64,000 bases of DNA from positions 1,626,357-1,690,356 of the forward strand of contig ML682067.1 in NCBI GenBank assembly GCA_007922195.1, written 5' to 3'. Of this stretch, positions 11,201 to 22,015 are shown piece by piece. A model generated the notes under the pieces. It was not told the origin of the DNA and made no database searches. It was given only the letters and a program-made list of their open reading frames with translations. The DNA comes from Podocnemis expansa (lineage: Eukaryota; Chordata; Testudines; Podocnemididae). Positions within the stretch are counted from its first letter, which is position 1, and every line of letters starts with the position of its first letter. The translations under genes and the position numbers were made by a program.

Positions 11201-12490
11201 AAACTAAGCATATGCTGAGTACCTTGTTGAACTGGGGACTTTTAAAGGAAATAGCCAACATTTATAACTCAAAGACAGCAACTCTACCAAGTAATTAAGA
11301 AGCATTACTGAAAAGTTTTATTGATAGCCTTGTGAAAACACACTGGTGGCATGAATTCTTAACTGACACTGGTTTTATCCATGATAATTCAGACAAACTT
11401 ATTTTAGCTAATACATTGTTTGGGAACAACTGGAGACCCAATACTGAACTATTATATAAGCAGATCACATACACCCTATCCCAATACCCAGAAAATACAT
11501 GGCAGAGTACAGCAGTGCAGATGAGAGAAATAGCCATAAACATTTTTATATTTTATATTAGTTTATCTACCTTATTTAACATTATCCGTTATAACAAACA
11601 GCGATAGGAACTTTTGACTTCTTCTCTTGTAACATTCCCCAGAGTACAATCTGGACAGCTGAGCAGCAGCGTCCCCTGAACTCTATAGCCTCAGATGCCT
11701 TTCACACTGCTTTGCTGTATAAGTAGCCATTTCTGGTCATTTCATACACAGCCACTAGCATGTAAAATCACTCCCAGTTGAATACACAAATGCAATGACC
11801 AGCCACTTATGAACTACATACAGGGCAAAAGCAGGAAATCCCTAGTCTCACCTTTGTTCCCCAGAAATTTACTATTTGTACTGTCTAGCAAAGTTCTGAA
11901 CAACGCAAGCTCATAGAAAGTCTGTCATTTCATCAAAGGAGAACAATATATGCACCACCTTTACTTGTCCTAAATGGAGCTTCCCACACTCTAATTCAAA
12001 CACACTGGTTGAAATAAAACAATAATATAATTTTATTAACTACAGAAGGCTAGGTTTTAAGAGATTACGAGTATTGCTTCAGAAAAGTCAAGCCTGGTTA
12101 CAGAAGAAAATAAAAGAGTAATATGCAACTTAAAAACTAACAAACAAGCTTAAAACAAAAGTTTTGTTTCACATTCACCACATGCTGTTGTACATTTCGC
12201 GGGCTGGGTTTTGTTGCAGCCTGGGACCACTCCCCTTATTTCATTTCTTTGAGAATCATTGATGTCATGAGCAGAGAGATGGGAAGAGAAGGTAAGGTTA
12301 ATTGTTTTTCTCCCTTTCATAATTCATTTTCTTGTGTTAGAAACATCTTGCTGAGTCATGGTGGCATGTAGTCCATTCTGGACACAGGGCTTGAAAAGCT
12401 GCTGTGATGCAACGTAAATTTCTTATTCACACCTTCCCATTGCTGGAGAATGACTGCTTAAGTAAGCAATAAACCACTTGATTTTGTTGA
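8290..12490. other. AT-rich DNA, mostly featureless
   Basis: No gene, tRNA or clear young repeat was recognised. A weak palindromic 'cacgtgaagtcc...cacatgcttaaaact' element lies at about 11105-11235 and belongs to the dispersed hairpin family noted elsewhere. Otherwise there are only short ORFs (for example 11295-11607 on both strands) without family features. Confidence 0.4.
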
Positions 12491-12504
12491 TACCTGCCGG
12501 AGGT

Positions 12505-13297
12505 TGTAATAACCCTTGAGGAGGAAGGGGTTAACACTCTGGTCAGTGAGTCCCAGGACAGCCAATAGGAACGAAGCACAGCTTTTTGAATGGTAACAGC
12601 AGCCTGGCCTGGGCCTGTTTGGATGCAGCAGAGCTCCTGGAAGGATCAGGAGGAGGCCAGAGGGGCCTGAGGAAGAATCCAGCAACATCCTTACCAGAGA
12701 TAAGTTAAGTTTGGTACTGGCCAGGCGTGAGTAGAACAGGGAATGTTTATTTAGACGCGGTCAGGGTATTTTCTTTGTTTTTGGCTTGTTTTTTGGATTT
12801 CTCTGTGCTAAGCACATATAACCCAATCCTCCCCCCCACTACCCTGTAACTACCTAAGTTAATTCCCAGAGAAGCAACTCTCTGTGTTTATTATCTGTTC
12901 TTTTTGATTAAAGAGTTTACCTTTTAAGCAAGTTCTGGTTCTGTGTCCTGAAAGGCAAGAGGTTTGTGTGCCCGTGCCTTAGACTGCACAGGCAGCTACT
13001 AGAGGGAACCCTGTTCCAGTTCCAGCTCATATTGCAGCTGGAGTTCAGTCATTTTCCTGAGAGAGGAATAAACAGGATTGCAAGTACCTCACAGGGAGGA
13101 ATTCCCAAGTGCGCCTTCCTGGGTCTCAAGAGGTTTTTTTATGCATTTGGGTGGTGGCAGCGATACCACTCCAAGGCCAGGAATTGGAGGCCTTGGAGAC
13201 TTCTAAGAGCAGGCTTTAAGGCCAGTGGCTTTTCTGGCCTGTTGCGGGCCCCCACCTTCTGCACTCAGAGTGCCAGAGTGGGGAAAAAGCCTTGACA
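12505..13297 (+). mobile_element. solo LTR with 5-bp target duplication (793 bp)
   Basis: The element starts TGTAATAACC and ends CCTTGACA, with TG and CA termini. It is flanked by an exact 5-bp duplication, GAGGT, at 12500-12504 and 13298-13302. Within it, a 'cacatataacc' TATA-like site (about 12814) is followed 90 bases later by 'gattaaagag', a polyadenylation-like signal, which supports the plus orientation. No gag or pol lies on either side, so it is a solo LTR left by recombination. It could belong to an ERV or a gypsy family; the 5-bp duplication alone does not decide. Confidence 0.75.
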
Positions 13298-13309
13298 GAG
13301 GTAGCCAGA

Positions 13310-14150
13310 GTGTCAGATTTTGAAAAACTGAGCACACTTTTCTAATTCTGGAACATGTTACAACAGAGTTATAAAGCAGGAATATGTAACTTTACATACA
13401 ATGCTGATACACGTTACCTAGGTAATAATGTTCAGCAGATAAGTTTTCAAATGATACCTCACAAGGTATGCTTCGTACAAAATTCATAAAAGTCTTGTAA
13501 AAATGGTGATCATAATATAGTCCATCACAGAAACGTATGATATTTCCTCTATCATATGAATTCTAAGTTTCTCCCCTGAACCATTCAGAATGTGACTGGC
13601 TTCTTACACTGGGTCAGTTACTGCTCTACTGTCTGAAAATATGTCTCTAGATGAGTCCTTCATCCCAGACAAATGAGTAAAGTACCTGTTAAATATTGTA
13701 TTTCCACAAATTGTATCCATTAATGTATCAAATTCTATAGATCATGAAACTTTTGCCAGCTACTATACTCTTTAAAGATACACTATGATACAGTACAATG
13801 TTAAGTACTTGCAGATGTCCTCAGTGTGAACTCCAGTAAGAAGTGTGAGAACTTGAGTTACTTTGTCTGGAAATCTGTTCACTTACATAATGTCTTTTTT
13901 TTTTTTTTTTTTTTGGAAGCCTGAGTTTACACTGAAGTCTGTTGAAAAGAACTGGTTACCAAAAACAACATATATTTCTTTCTATGAGGAAATGCTTATG
14001 GTCAGACACATTGATGTATATATATATTTATCAATTTTTTTTAAGGTATGTACCTTCTCATAAAATGAAAGTTCAACTTTTGAGTCCTATACATTGGGCC
14101 AGATCCTGCTGCCAGTGAAGTGAAGTGTTGCTATTAACTTCTTGGGAGCA
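13310..14150. other. no recognised features
   Basis: AT-rich sequence with a T run at 13895-13914. No gene or element boundary was recognised. Confidence 0.4.
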
Positions 14151-14167
14151 GGATCAGACACCTAGAG

Positions 14168-14345
14168 CAGTGGTTCTCAACCTTCTGCAGGTTGTGACAC
14201 GCCTAGTAGCATGTTGTGAGTCGACAGGACGTACCAGTCCATCCTTCTCAGGCCAAATCCAGCCATCTCCCCAGCTCTTTGCGACACACTTACTGCTGTG
14301 TGGTGACACAGTAATGTGTTTTGACACAGTGATTGAGAATCACTG
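14168..14345. mobile_element. hAT-type MITE with perfect 8-bp target duplication
   Basis: Inverted ends CAGTGGTTCTCAA and TTGAGAATCACTG bound a 178-bp element. The exact 8-bp duplication ACCTAGAG lies at 14160-14167 and 14346-14353. The CAG-type end with an 8-bp duplication is the hAT signature. It is too short to encode a transposase, so it is non-autonomous. Confidence 0.9.
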
Positions 14346-14353
14346 ACCTAGAG

Positions 14354-14434
14354 GGCCATAGATTATAAAGCCAGAAGAGACCACTATCATCATCTGAGAT
14401 CTCCTGCACGATAGGAGCCACAGAACTTCCCTAA
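14354..14434 (-). mobile_element. CR1 LINE 3' fragment, left piece
   Basis: 'agattataaagccagaagagaccactatcatcatctgagatctcctgcac' is a worn reverse complement of the CR1 3' end (compare 44400-44470). The piece stops at about 14434, where GC-rich unrelated sequence begins, and resumes at about 15000. Confidence 0.6.
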
Positions 14435-14998
14435 ATGCAGAGGCATCCCTGCCCCAAAAGCCCATTTGGGGCACAGTCCAATTCTCACCCCCCTCCCCCA
14501 AGCCATGCCCCTCAGTCCCCCAACCATGCTCCCAGCCTCTGCCACCAGTGGGCAGGTGGCCCCAGCTCCTGGGCTGGATACAGCCCCTGCCTGCTTCTGC
14601 CAGCCAGTTTCCCAGGCTCATGGGCCAAATCTGGCCCCAGTCCTGGGTACTGGCCCAGATGTGACCCTTGCCACAGCTGGTGGCCCCAGCCCCAGGCTAG
14701 ATTTGGTCTCTGCCACAGCTGGCAGCCCTGGTCCTGGGCTGGATCCAGCCCCTGCCATGGCTGGTGGCACCGGTCCTGGGCTGGATCTGTCCGCCTGCTG
14801 CTGATGCCACTGGCCAGCAGAGTTGGCCCCTGTTGCCGCTCCCAGCCAGCAGCTCCAATCCTGGCCCCAGGTCCCCAGGCAGATCCAGCTGCCACCAACA
14901 GCTAGCAGCATCTGGTCTAGGGCTGGCTTAGGACTTGGGGCACAGGCTTGGACACTCAGGACTTGTGGCCCCTGCGCCCAGCACCAGTGATGCCCATT
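14435..14998. mobile_element. GC-rich insertion splitting a CR1 copy, probable TIR element with internal tandem repeats
   Basis: About 560 bases of C-rich sequence interrupt an older reverse-strand CR1. Its edges, 'cagaggcatccctg' at the left and 'cagtgatgcccattcctg' at the right, are imperfect inverted repeats with CAG-type ends, suggesting a hAT-like element. No clear target duplication was found. The middle (14571-14790) is a degenerate tandem array. ORFs running across it on both strands are by-products of the repeat. Confidence 0.5.
14571..14790. repeat. degenerate ~50-bp tandem repeat
   Basis: Units built on 'cctgggctggat(c/a)cagcccctgcc' and 'cagctggtggccc' recur four to five times at roughly 50-base spacing (near 14569, 14637, 14690, 14732 and 14774). 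The units are diverged, and the array lies inside the GC-rich insertion. Confidence 0.6.
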
Positions 14999-14999
14999 C

Positions 15000-15610
15000 C
15001 TGAATGAATTCTTGTCTGAACTAGAGCATTTTTATTTTATTTTAGAAAAAATCTGCTCAGTTTAAAAATCGCCAGTGATGAATCCACCAGAATCCTTGGT
15101 AAGCTGTTCCAATTGTTAATGGCCATCATTGTTAAAAATGTCCATTCTTTTTCTAGTTTACATTTGTTTAGCTTCAAGTTCCAGCCACTGGATCTTGTTA
15201 AATCTGTCTGCTAGCCTGAACAGCCATTATTGTGAAATTTTTGCTTCCCCATTTAAGGATTTATAAACTGTGATCAAGAAACCCCTAAGCCTTCTCTTTG
15301 ATTAACTAGATAGACTGAGCTCCTTGAGTCTATCACTATATACTTTCCTAATCCTTTAATTGTTCTCCAGGTTCTTCTCCAAACCCTCTCCAATTTTTCA
15401 ATGTCTTTCTTGAACTGTGGACACAACAACTAGATACAGTATTCCAGTAGTATCATAGCAGTGCTAGATATGTCAACTTGATATTCCTCTGTTGATGCAT
15501 TCAATAATTACATTAGATCTTTTGGCTACAATATTGCACTGGTAGTTTTTATTAACTGATTATCTCAAGTCTTCTTCAGAGTAACTGCTTTCAAAGGTAG
15601 TCCCTAACTC
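15000..15610 (-). mobile_element. CR1 LINE 3' fragment, right piece
   Basis: 'gaactagagcat', 'aatccttggtaagctgttcc', 'ttaacttgat'-like, 'ttgctaccccatttaag'-like and 'acagtattccagtagt' blocks follow the reverse complement of the CR1 3'-untranslated region and the end of ORF2, in order. Together with 14354-14434 it forms one older CR1 insertion. It is non-coding by decay. Confidence 0.6.
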
Positions 15611-15639
15611 TCATAAGTAGGGTGTGCATGAGGCCTGAT

Positions 15640-16120
15640 GACTGGAATTCTGGGCTCCAGGGCAGAACAATCTTGCCTCGCCCCTTCTGCCCACAGCTCT
15701 GTGCCCAGTTTACCCCAAGCTCCACTCCCACCCTACCACAGGCCTTGCCCCCTGCCCCACTTGGCTCGTTCGCCACCACATCCCTCTTTCCATTGCTTGG
15801 TCCCTCTCCTCTCTTCCACACTCTGCCTTCCTGCAGGCAGTAACTGGCAGCAGGGGGGAGGCTAAATGGGGATGGCGGACATGGCAAGAAGGGCTAGCAG
15901 GGGAGAAGAGAAGGGATGCATGTGGTGAGCAATGCAAGGAGGCCTAATCGGGGTGGGAGGGAGGGATGCAGCTGTAGAGATGCCAACTGGGGAAAGGGGT
16001 ATATGGAAGAGATGGGGGATGCCAAGTGAAGAGGTGAGCTGGTGGGGAGAGATATAGAGGTAAATGGGGTGAGGGACTTGGGTGATAGCAGGAGTGGACT
16101 GTGGGCAGAAGCCACAGATA
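15640..16120. repeat. GC- and purine-rich repeat region of unclear class
   Basis: The first half is pyrimidine-rich ('gccccttctgcccacag', 'cttgccccctgcccc'). The second is purine-rich with loosely recurring 'gggatgc(a/c)' blocks about 30-45 bases apart (15914, 15965, 16016). The overlapping ORFs on both strands are low-complexity. It may be an old tandem array or a GC-rich transposon. Confidence 0.35.
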
Positions 16121-16708
16121 GGAAAGATGAGATGGGGAGTTAGTCTGCCTGAGGAGTTTTCAGCCATGCCCTGGAGACCTTTTAAAATCATTTGGTCCCT
16201 GGGCCATTGCCTCCTTTGCCTGCTTGTTGGTGGGCCTGCTCTTCATTCTTTCCTCGCTGTCAGGCTATTAGAAATACACCTGCTTGTGGTGATTACCAGT
16301 TTATAATTACGCTTTCAAACCTACCAGTTAGCCAGGTTTTTAGACCCATTGTCTAATGGCCTTGATCTTTTTGATGCCTACCTTTCTAAAGGTTCAGAAT
16401 AAGGTGAAATGTCACTATATGTGAATTTGTTACTGTTGTGCTCCATATTAGGCCCAGTTATCAAGCCTTCAGTGAAACAATAGCTACTATTCCAGTGAAT
16501 ACAAACCCTTATCTTATGGCAGGATTTTTTGTACTTTTGTAATTTGTCCCACCTGAGGTGACTAGGGCCAGGAAATACCATTCTCTTATCAGCACTCTTC
16601 TGCATTACAATTTTTTTTTTAAAACCCCCAGCAGATGAAACTCCCACTGACATCAATATGAGTACCACCTATGGAAGACTCTCTGGTTAAAGCAACAGTA
16701 CTGATTTA

Positions 16709-16812
16709 GGCCCTGATCCAGCAAAGCATTTAAGGATGTGCCTATTTTTAAACATGTGAGTAGTACCATTGAAATCAGTGGGAGTATTTATATGCTTCAA
16801 GTTATGCACATC
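16709..16812. repeat. dispersed palindromic repeat (hairpin)
   Basis: 'ggccctgatccagcaaagca', 'catgtgagtag', 'ccattgaaatcagtggga' and 'tgcttcaagttatgcac' form a self-complementary element. Similar copies lie at 24575-24735 and 47770-47882, with weaker ones at 11105-11235 and 26005-26128. It is a short hairpin-forming MITE-like repeat; its class is unknown. Confidence 0.55.
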
Positions 16813-17206
16813 CATAGTCTGTTGCTAGAGGAGGATTATGAGCAGTCTAAAAAAAGTAATGAACTCTTAACCTCAACTTCCATAACTATTAATAACAATA
16901 ATAAATCTCATTGTAAGGTGAACATGTTTCAAGGCCTCTGTTGTACATCCTTACTCAATGTTCTTCTGATGTTTAATTATCATACCTATGTACTGCCCAG
17001 CAGGGAAACTAATGAAACAACCAGTGAACCAAATTTGGTGATGAATCCTGGTCTTGTACCACTTGAAGCAGGTTCTGTATGCACTAACAAGAAATTATAA
17101 AATGCAAATCCTTCCCTCTGACTGTACAAGATTAGAAATATATCTTTGTTGTACTGTTAATAAATATACTTTTGACTGTACAAAGGTTAATACTGGTACT
17201 CTAAAG

Positions 17207-17397
17207 CAGTGGTTTTCAAACTTTTTTCCTCTGGACCCAGTTGGAAAAAAAAAATCATTTATGCCCATGACCCAGCAATTACATCTTTGAGCAATGCACT
17301 CCAGTCTTTTGGCAGTGGCAGCAAGGGATGCCATGAGCCAGTGCTTGAGGGTCTGCGACCCAGTAGTGGGTCCCAACCCTAAGTTTGACAACTACTG
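17207..17397. mobile_element. hAT-type MITE
   Basis: Ends CAGTGGTTTTCAAAC and GTTTGACAACTACTG form inverted repeats around 191 bases. Flanks CTCTAAAG (17199-17206) and CTTTAAAG (17398-17405) match at 7 of 8 bases, an 8-bp hAT duplication with one change. It is non-autonomous. Confidence 0.85.
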
Positions 17398-18063
17398 CTT
17401 TAAAGAGTATGCTGTTTTTCTTCTCACATGTGGAAAGCTCTTTCTATGATGATGTCAATACTATATATGGTACTCAATATGACTTTCCTAAGTTTGGGTT
17501 CACTTTCAGTTTTTCATTACATTAAATAAATGTCTCTCTTTTACATTTGGGAAAGAAATCTGTCCAAAAATTCACCATGGAGTGTTTGGAGCATCATTAG
17601 TAAACATCTGTTTTCTGAAGCTTGGGGTAAAATTTTCAAATGTGTGTATAGTCTACATCCTCAAAAGTATTAAGTACTTAATGTCTGTTGATTTCAATGG
17701 GAGTTAAGCACCTAGACCTTTAAAGATATTTTGGCCCAAGTGACTAAGGACCTTAATTTTAAAGGGGTCGAGGTGCTTAAGTCTGACAGGATTCACTAGA
17801 AGTTAGCCTTCTACATTGGGATTTTGAAAAAGTGCCTAAATCCCATCTTCAAAAGAGACTAAGTCACTTAAGCACCTAAGTCTCATTGAAAGTCACTTAG
17901 GAGCTTTTGATATTTACATCCTTTATCACTAAGTCGAACCCTTTGTGGTACAAGAGTTTCATAATATACTGATTTCATTAAGATGGTAATTTTATAAAAG
18001 AGACTTAAAGGCTATATAACTACTTTTCTGAAAGAACAAACCAGATACAGGGTCTAATTAAAG

Positions 18064-18562
18064 CAGGGATTGGCAACCTTTGATGATGTGCCAGATCCCC
18101 CTCCCCAACCCTCAGCTGGTGCCAGCAGCCCTCCTGACCAAGAAAAAGCAGCAGTCACTTGAAAATTTGGCAGTGACCATGGCTGGTATGCAGGGCACAT
18201 CCCAGGCATGCTGCTGAAAGGAGCAATTCATGGAAAGAGGCCACCCAAAGTGGCTTCTCTTGGCAGTGTGCCTGGGAATGGTGGTGCCTAGGCATGTCAC
18301 AGAAAGCTGCTGCGTTGAGTGGCTCTTTTTGGCAGTGGTATGCTGAAGACAGCAGTCACTCTGGGCAGCTTCTTTCCATGGCATGCTTGGGGTAGGGGCA
18401 TGGTGGGCATCCCCTGCACCCCAACTGCCCCCAAAAGCCAACCAGGATGGCTTTCAGTGGTAGGAGGGGCAATTTCAGTGGTGTTGTGCAGGGTTCCTAG
18501 TGCTGCTCCAAATGGGCTCATGTGTCATTGTTGGCAAATGTGGCAGGGGTTGCCTATCCCTG
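18064..18562. mobile_element. hAT-type non-autonomous element with perfect 8-bp target duplication
   Basis: Ends CAGGGATTGGCAACC and GGTTGCCTATCCCTG bound 499 bases. The exact duplication AATTAAAG occurs at 18056-18063 and 18563-18570. The interior carries several 'ggcagc/ccatgg' blocks like the elements at 34908 and 39623, which suggests related internal sequence. There is no transposase. Confidence 0.9.
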
Positions 18563-18599
18563 AATTAAAGTATTTTATTTTAATGGTACACCAAAACCA

Positions 18600-19260
18600 A
18601 AAATTTCAAATCTGGGTGCCTAAAGTTAGTTGCCTAAATCTACACTTAGGCTCCTAATTAAGGCCCCAATTCACCCAAATTATTAAGCACATTAAATCAA
18701 TGATAAAAATTAAGCAAATACTTAAGTAGCAAATTGAATCAGGGCTTAAAAGTAGCCTTATTTTCAAGGTTGCTGAGAACCCACAAATCTCACTGAGGTC
18801 CAAGGGAGCTCAAGATTTTCAGCCCTTTAAAAGATTATTACATTTTTATTTAGTAATTAAAATATTGATTTAAGAATTTTACTTTATGCATCCAGGTTTG
18901 AAAATTGTACCTATTTTATTAATGACATAGCAAAAAATCAAAGTAAATAAATACAACATACAAACAAACGTTTTTCAGGCTAAAATATGAACCATGCAGT
19001 TACTCTAACACAAAGTTGTTTATAAATGAATTAATATTTAATCTAAATTAAATATTAATAAAAACAATCTTAACATGCACTACATTGCACACCAACTACT
19101 CCCAGAAATATCAAAGCCTTTTTCTAATATTGCCACTAACCATTAGCTGGACAAAACTTTAAAAATAAGTCAGATGAAAATGAGACAATTCTGAAAGAAC
19201 CATTATTATAAATATTATATTGTAGCCTTCACATTAACTGGTGCTACTTTGGGTGTATTA
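18600..19260. other. AT-rich, possible old palindromic repeat
   Basis: Fragments such as 'gcctaaatctacacttaggctcctaa' and 'aggccccaattcacccaaa' recall the dispersed hairpin repeats. No gene was recognised. Confidence 0.35.
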
Positions 19261-19277
19261 CTGTAGATGGACAAGGG

Positions 19278-19280
<3 letters not shown>

Positions 19281-19335
<55 letters not shown>
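19281..19335. repeat. (TG)n microsatellite
   Basis: An uninterrupted TG run of about 55 bases. It is directly visible and likely length-polymorphic. Confidence 0.97.
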
Positions 19336-19336
<1 letters not shown>

Positions 19337-19544
19337 AGACAATATCTGTTTGAATTATATATAAACTATGTGAAAAAGTAGTAGTACTTTGCATCATGTG
19401 GGACGCCAGGCGGAGTGCAGTCAGGCACATCAGGCAGGATATGTTCTTATCAGTGTTGGTTTGTGTCCAGCACTGATATCAATTTGACTGCATGTGTGAA
19501 TGAGTGCATGAGTCTCTGAAGGCATGCTCCCTCAGGATTATCCC

Positions 19545-19725
19545 TGGCTCAGTTCTTTAGTGGGAACTCTGTTAGCCCAGTGATCTAGAGCCTGGCTTGA
19601 ATCTTAAGCAAGGACTGAGTTAGCCTGGTGATCCTAAGCCAAGGTGTTCTTTTGGTTAATGCTTTGGGTTACCTTTGGCTCAAATCTCAAGTAAAGACTC
19701 AGTTAGCTTAGTAATTTGGAGCCTA
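19545..19725. repeat. three-unit diverged tandem repeat inside the LTR
   Basis: Units beginning near 19544, 19592 and 19675 share the pattern 'ctggct(c/t)', a 'caagnaaagactgagttag' core, then 'cc(a/t)(a/g)gtgat...gagcc'. Spacing is about 48 and 83 bases. The units are diverged, so the repeat is older than the insertion or fast-evolving. Confidence 0.6.
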
Positions 19726-19822
19726 GGCATACCCTGTGTGCAAGAGGTAAACTGAGGCAACACTCACGATCGAGGAAACCAACATGACCACAGAGCTTTG
19801 TAGAAACGAAGGTGCCAGGTGC

Positions 19823-19828
19823 TTTATT
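19823..19828 (-). promoter_or_regulatory. polyadenylation signal of the minus-strand LTR
   Basis: TTTATT on the plus strand is AATAAA on the minus strand, about 150 bases downstream of the LTR TATA box. Confidence 0.5.
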
Positions 19829-20203
19829 GCAACGTAGCACTATGGCAAACAATTCATATCAACAGATTTGTTGGTGGCATTGGTACTCTCAATGCAATCG
19901 AACACTCAACTGACAGCTGGACTCGCTGTCACCCTCTCAGCTGCACGAAGTTTGGGCTCCACGGCTCCTATTCTTATACCCTTCTCAGACCTACTGAACT
20001 CACACCCCTTTAGGATCCAAATTTACCTTGATTAGTCCACATACCCCTTTCTTGATGCCACCCATTGATTTGATAGGTCCACGCATCATTGGACTTCTAG
20101 GGGTATCTATGCCCTAGAAAAGTTCCTTGACAGTGCCCACGATGAGACCTGCAAGGAGGAGGTCCCTATCCCAGTACCAAGGGCTACTGCCACAGCTCTG
20201 GAA

Positions 20204-20914
20204 ATGGATGGGATGCCTATGGCAGAGGGAGGACAGTGGCAGCTGGTCACCTCTGGCAGTAGACGGTGCTCCACGCCTGCTCACATCCCACCATCCCTTG
20301 TGGTGAGGAACCGTTATGCGGTGCTGGACACGATGCAGGAGGTAGAGGAGATGCCATCCACCCCAAAGGCTGGTCAGATCACAGCCACCTCACTTAAGAG
20401 GAAGCGTAGGGTTGTGGTGATTGGGGACTCCCTCCTGAGAGGAACGGAGGCACCTATCTGTCGTCCTGACAAAGCCTCTAGAGAGGTATGCTGCCTGCCA
20501 GGTGCCCGTATCCAAGACATTATGGAGGGATTGTCAAAAATCATCCGCCCCTCAGACTACTACCCCATGCTGCTTATCCATGTGGGTACCAATGATACTG
20601 CAAGAGGTGATCCTCAGCAGATCAAAGGTGACTTCAGGGCTCTGGGAGCGAGGGTGAAGGAGTTTGGAGCACAGGTGGTGTTCTCCTCGACCCTTCCAGT
20701 CAAGGCTAGAGGCCTGAGGAGAGAGAGATGTATCCTGGAGGTGAATGCCTGGCTGCAAAGATGGTGTTGTCAGGAAGGATTTGGCTTCCTTGACCATGGA
20801 GTCCTGTTTCAGGACAGAGGATTGATAGGCAGAGATGGCCTTCACCTGTCCAAGAAGGGGAAAAGCATATTTGGGCACCGACTGGCTGACCTAGTGAGGA
20901 GGGCTTTAAACTAG
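20204..20914 (+). CDS. CR1 ORF1 protein, C-terminal SGNH esterase-like domain (5'-truncated)
   Basis: The 236-residue frame is open leftwards to about 20105, so the ATG at 20204 is not the natural start and the N-terminal nucleic-acid-binding part is missing. SGNH/GDSL hydrolase blocks are intact: 'VVVIGDSLLRG' (residues 70-80, with the nucleophile-site Ser in GDS), 'HVGTND' (126-131), and 'DGLHLSKKG' near residue 210 with the catalytic Asp and His. CR1 ORF1 proteins are known to carry such an esterase domain, thought to act in RNP or membrane interactions. The stop at 20914 is 44 bases before the ORF2 start. The frame is otherwise undamaged, unlike ORF2. Confidence 0.9.
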   Translation: MDGMPMAEGGQWQLVTSGSRRCSTPAHIPPSLVVRNRYAVLDTMQEVEEMPSTPKAGQITATSLKRKRRVVVIGDSLLRGTEAPICRPDKASREVCCLPGARIQDIMEGLSKIIRPSDYYPMLLIHVGTNDTARGDPQQIKGDFRALGARVKEFGAQVVFSSTLPVKARGLRRERCILEVNAWLQRWCCQEGFGFLDHGVLFQDRGLIGRDGLHLSKKGKSIFGHRLADLVRRALN

Positions 20915-20958
20915 GTTCATCGGGGGAAGGAGACCAAAGCCCACAGGTAAGTGAGAAT

Positions 20959-21999
20959 GTGGGTGATCTGGGGGAAGGGATGGAACTTGGGGGGTGCTGG
21001 GACTGTAGCACCAGCAATAAAAGAGAAGGTAGTTGGAACATGGGGGGGGAATCAAACAAATGTCTTAAGGGCTCTACTGAAGCCCCAGTACGCGAGGAGA
21101 GTGGGGAAGGAGAACTCCTAGAAAAAATGCAAGGAGGTTTATGTAATAGAATTGGAAATCAACATGACAAAATAGGGCAATCGGCCGGATATCTTAGGTG
21201 CCTATACACTAATGCGAGGAGCCTGGGAAATAAGCAAGAAGAATTGGTAATATTAGCGCAGACAGGGAACTATGATATTATAGGAATAACAGAGACGTGG
21301 TGGGATAGTCTGCACGACTGGAGTTCTGCCGTGGATGGTTATAAACTGTTCAGGAAGGACAGGCAGGGAAGAAGAGGGGGAGGAGTAGCGTTATACGTAA
21401 AAGAGCTCTATGACTGCTCAGAGCTCCATTATGGAAGTGGAAGTGTGCCAGTAGAAAGTCTGTGGGTTACACTGAGAGGGGAAAGCAACAAGGGGGATGT
21501 TGTGGTGGGTCTCTGCTATAGACCACCAGACCAGAAGCAGGAGGTGGATGAGGTGTTCTATGGACAACTAGCGGAAGCTTCTAGATCACAGGCCCTGGTG
21601 CTGATGGGGGACTTCAATTTCCCTGACATCTGCTGGGAGGCCAATACAGCTGTGAATGGGCAATCCAGGAGATTTTTAGAGAGTGTTGGGGACAACTTTC
21701 TAGTACAAATGCTAGAGGAACCAACTAGGGGCCTTGCACTGCTCGACTTGCTGCTCACAAACAGGGAAGAATTGATCAGGGACGTAGAGGTAAATGGCAA
21801 GCTAGGCAGTAGTGACCATGACATGGTTGAGTTCAGGATGCTGATTAAAGGAAGGAAGGAAAGAAGCAAAACAAAAACCCTGGACTTCAAAAAAGCAGAT
21901 TTTGGCTCCCTCAGGGAACTGATGGGCAGGATCCCCTGGGAAGCTAATCTGAAGGGGAAAGGAGTCCAAGAGAGTTGGCTATATTTTCATTCCAATTAG
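20959..21999 (+). pseudogene. CR1 ORF2, APE endonuclease part (5' piece of broken ORF)
   Basis: 346 residues. From about residue 80 the apurinic-endonuclease fold is recognisable: 'YTNARSLGNKQEEL' (Asn of motif I), 'GITETWWD' (catalytic Glu), 'GDFNFPDICWE' (Asp/Asn) and 'SSDHDMVEF' (the C-terminal SDH). These nick target DNA to start target-primed reverse transcription. The frame terminates at 21999. The reading continues in another frame from about 22016 ('[18 protein letters not shown]'), so a small indel between roughly 21960 and 22015 breaks ORF2. Confidence 0.9.
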
Positions 22000-22015
22000 G
22001 AGAAAGAACAAACAT

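Larger units (their letters stand above)
19397..20083 (-). mobile_element. solo LTR, minus strand, with 5-bp target duplication (687 bp)
   Basis: The plus-strand edges are TGTGGGACG and GGTCCACG, near-inverted ends (TG intact on one side, one transition on the other). They are flanked by the exact duplication CATCA at 19392-19396 and 20084-20088. Read on the minus strand there is a TATA-type GGGTATAAGAATAGG (about 19980) and, 150 bases downstream, CAATAAAGC (about 19829), giving a promoter and polyadenylation signal in LTR order. No internal retroviral genes are nearby. A diverged tandem repeat lies in the U5-side part. Confidence 0.7.

Noticed and set aside
11295..11607. Opposite-strand ORFs of 82 and 91 aa
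   Set aside because: No family resemblance, no splice sites in good context, AT-rich codon content as in the surrounding non-coding DNA.
14435..14911. Overlapping ORFs of up to 156 aa on both strands
   Set aside because: They follow the C-rich tandem repeat. Tryptophan/proline-rich periodic sequence without a domain.
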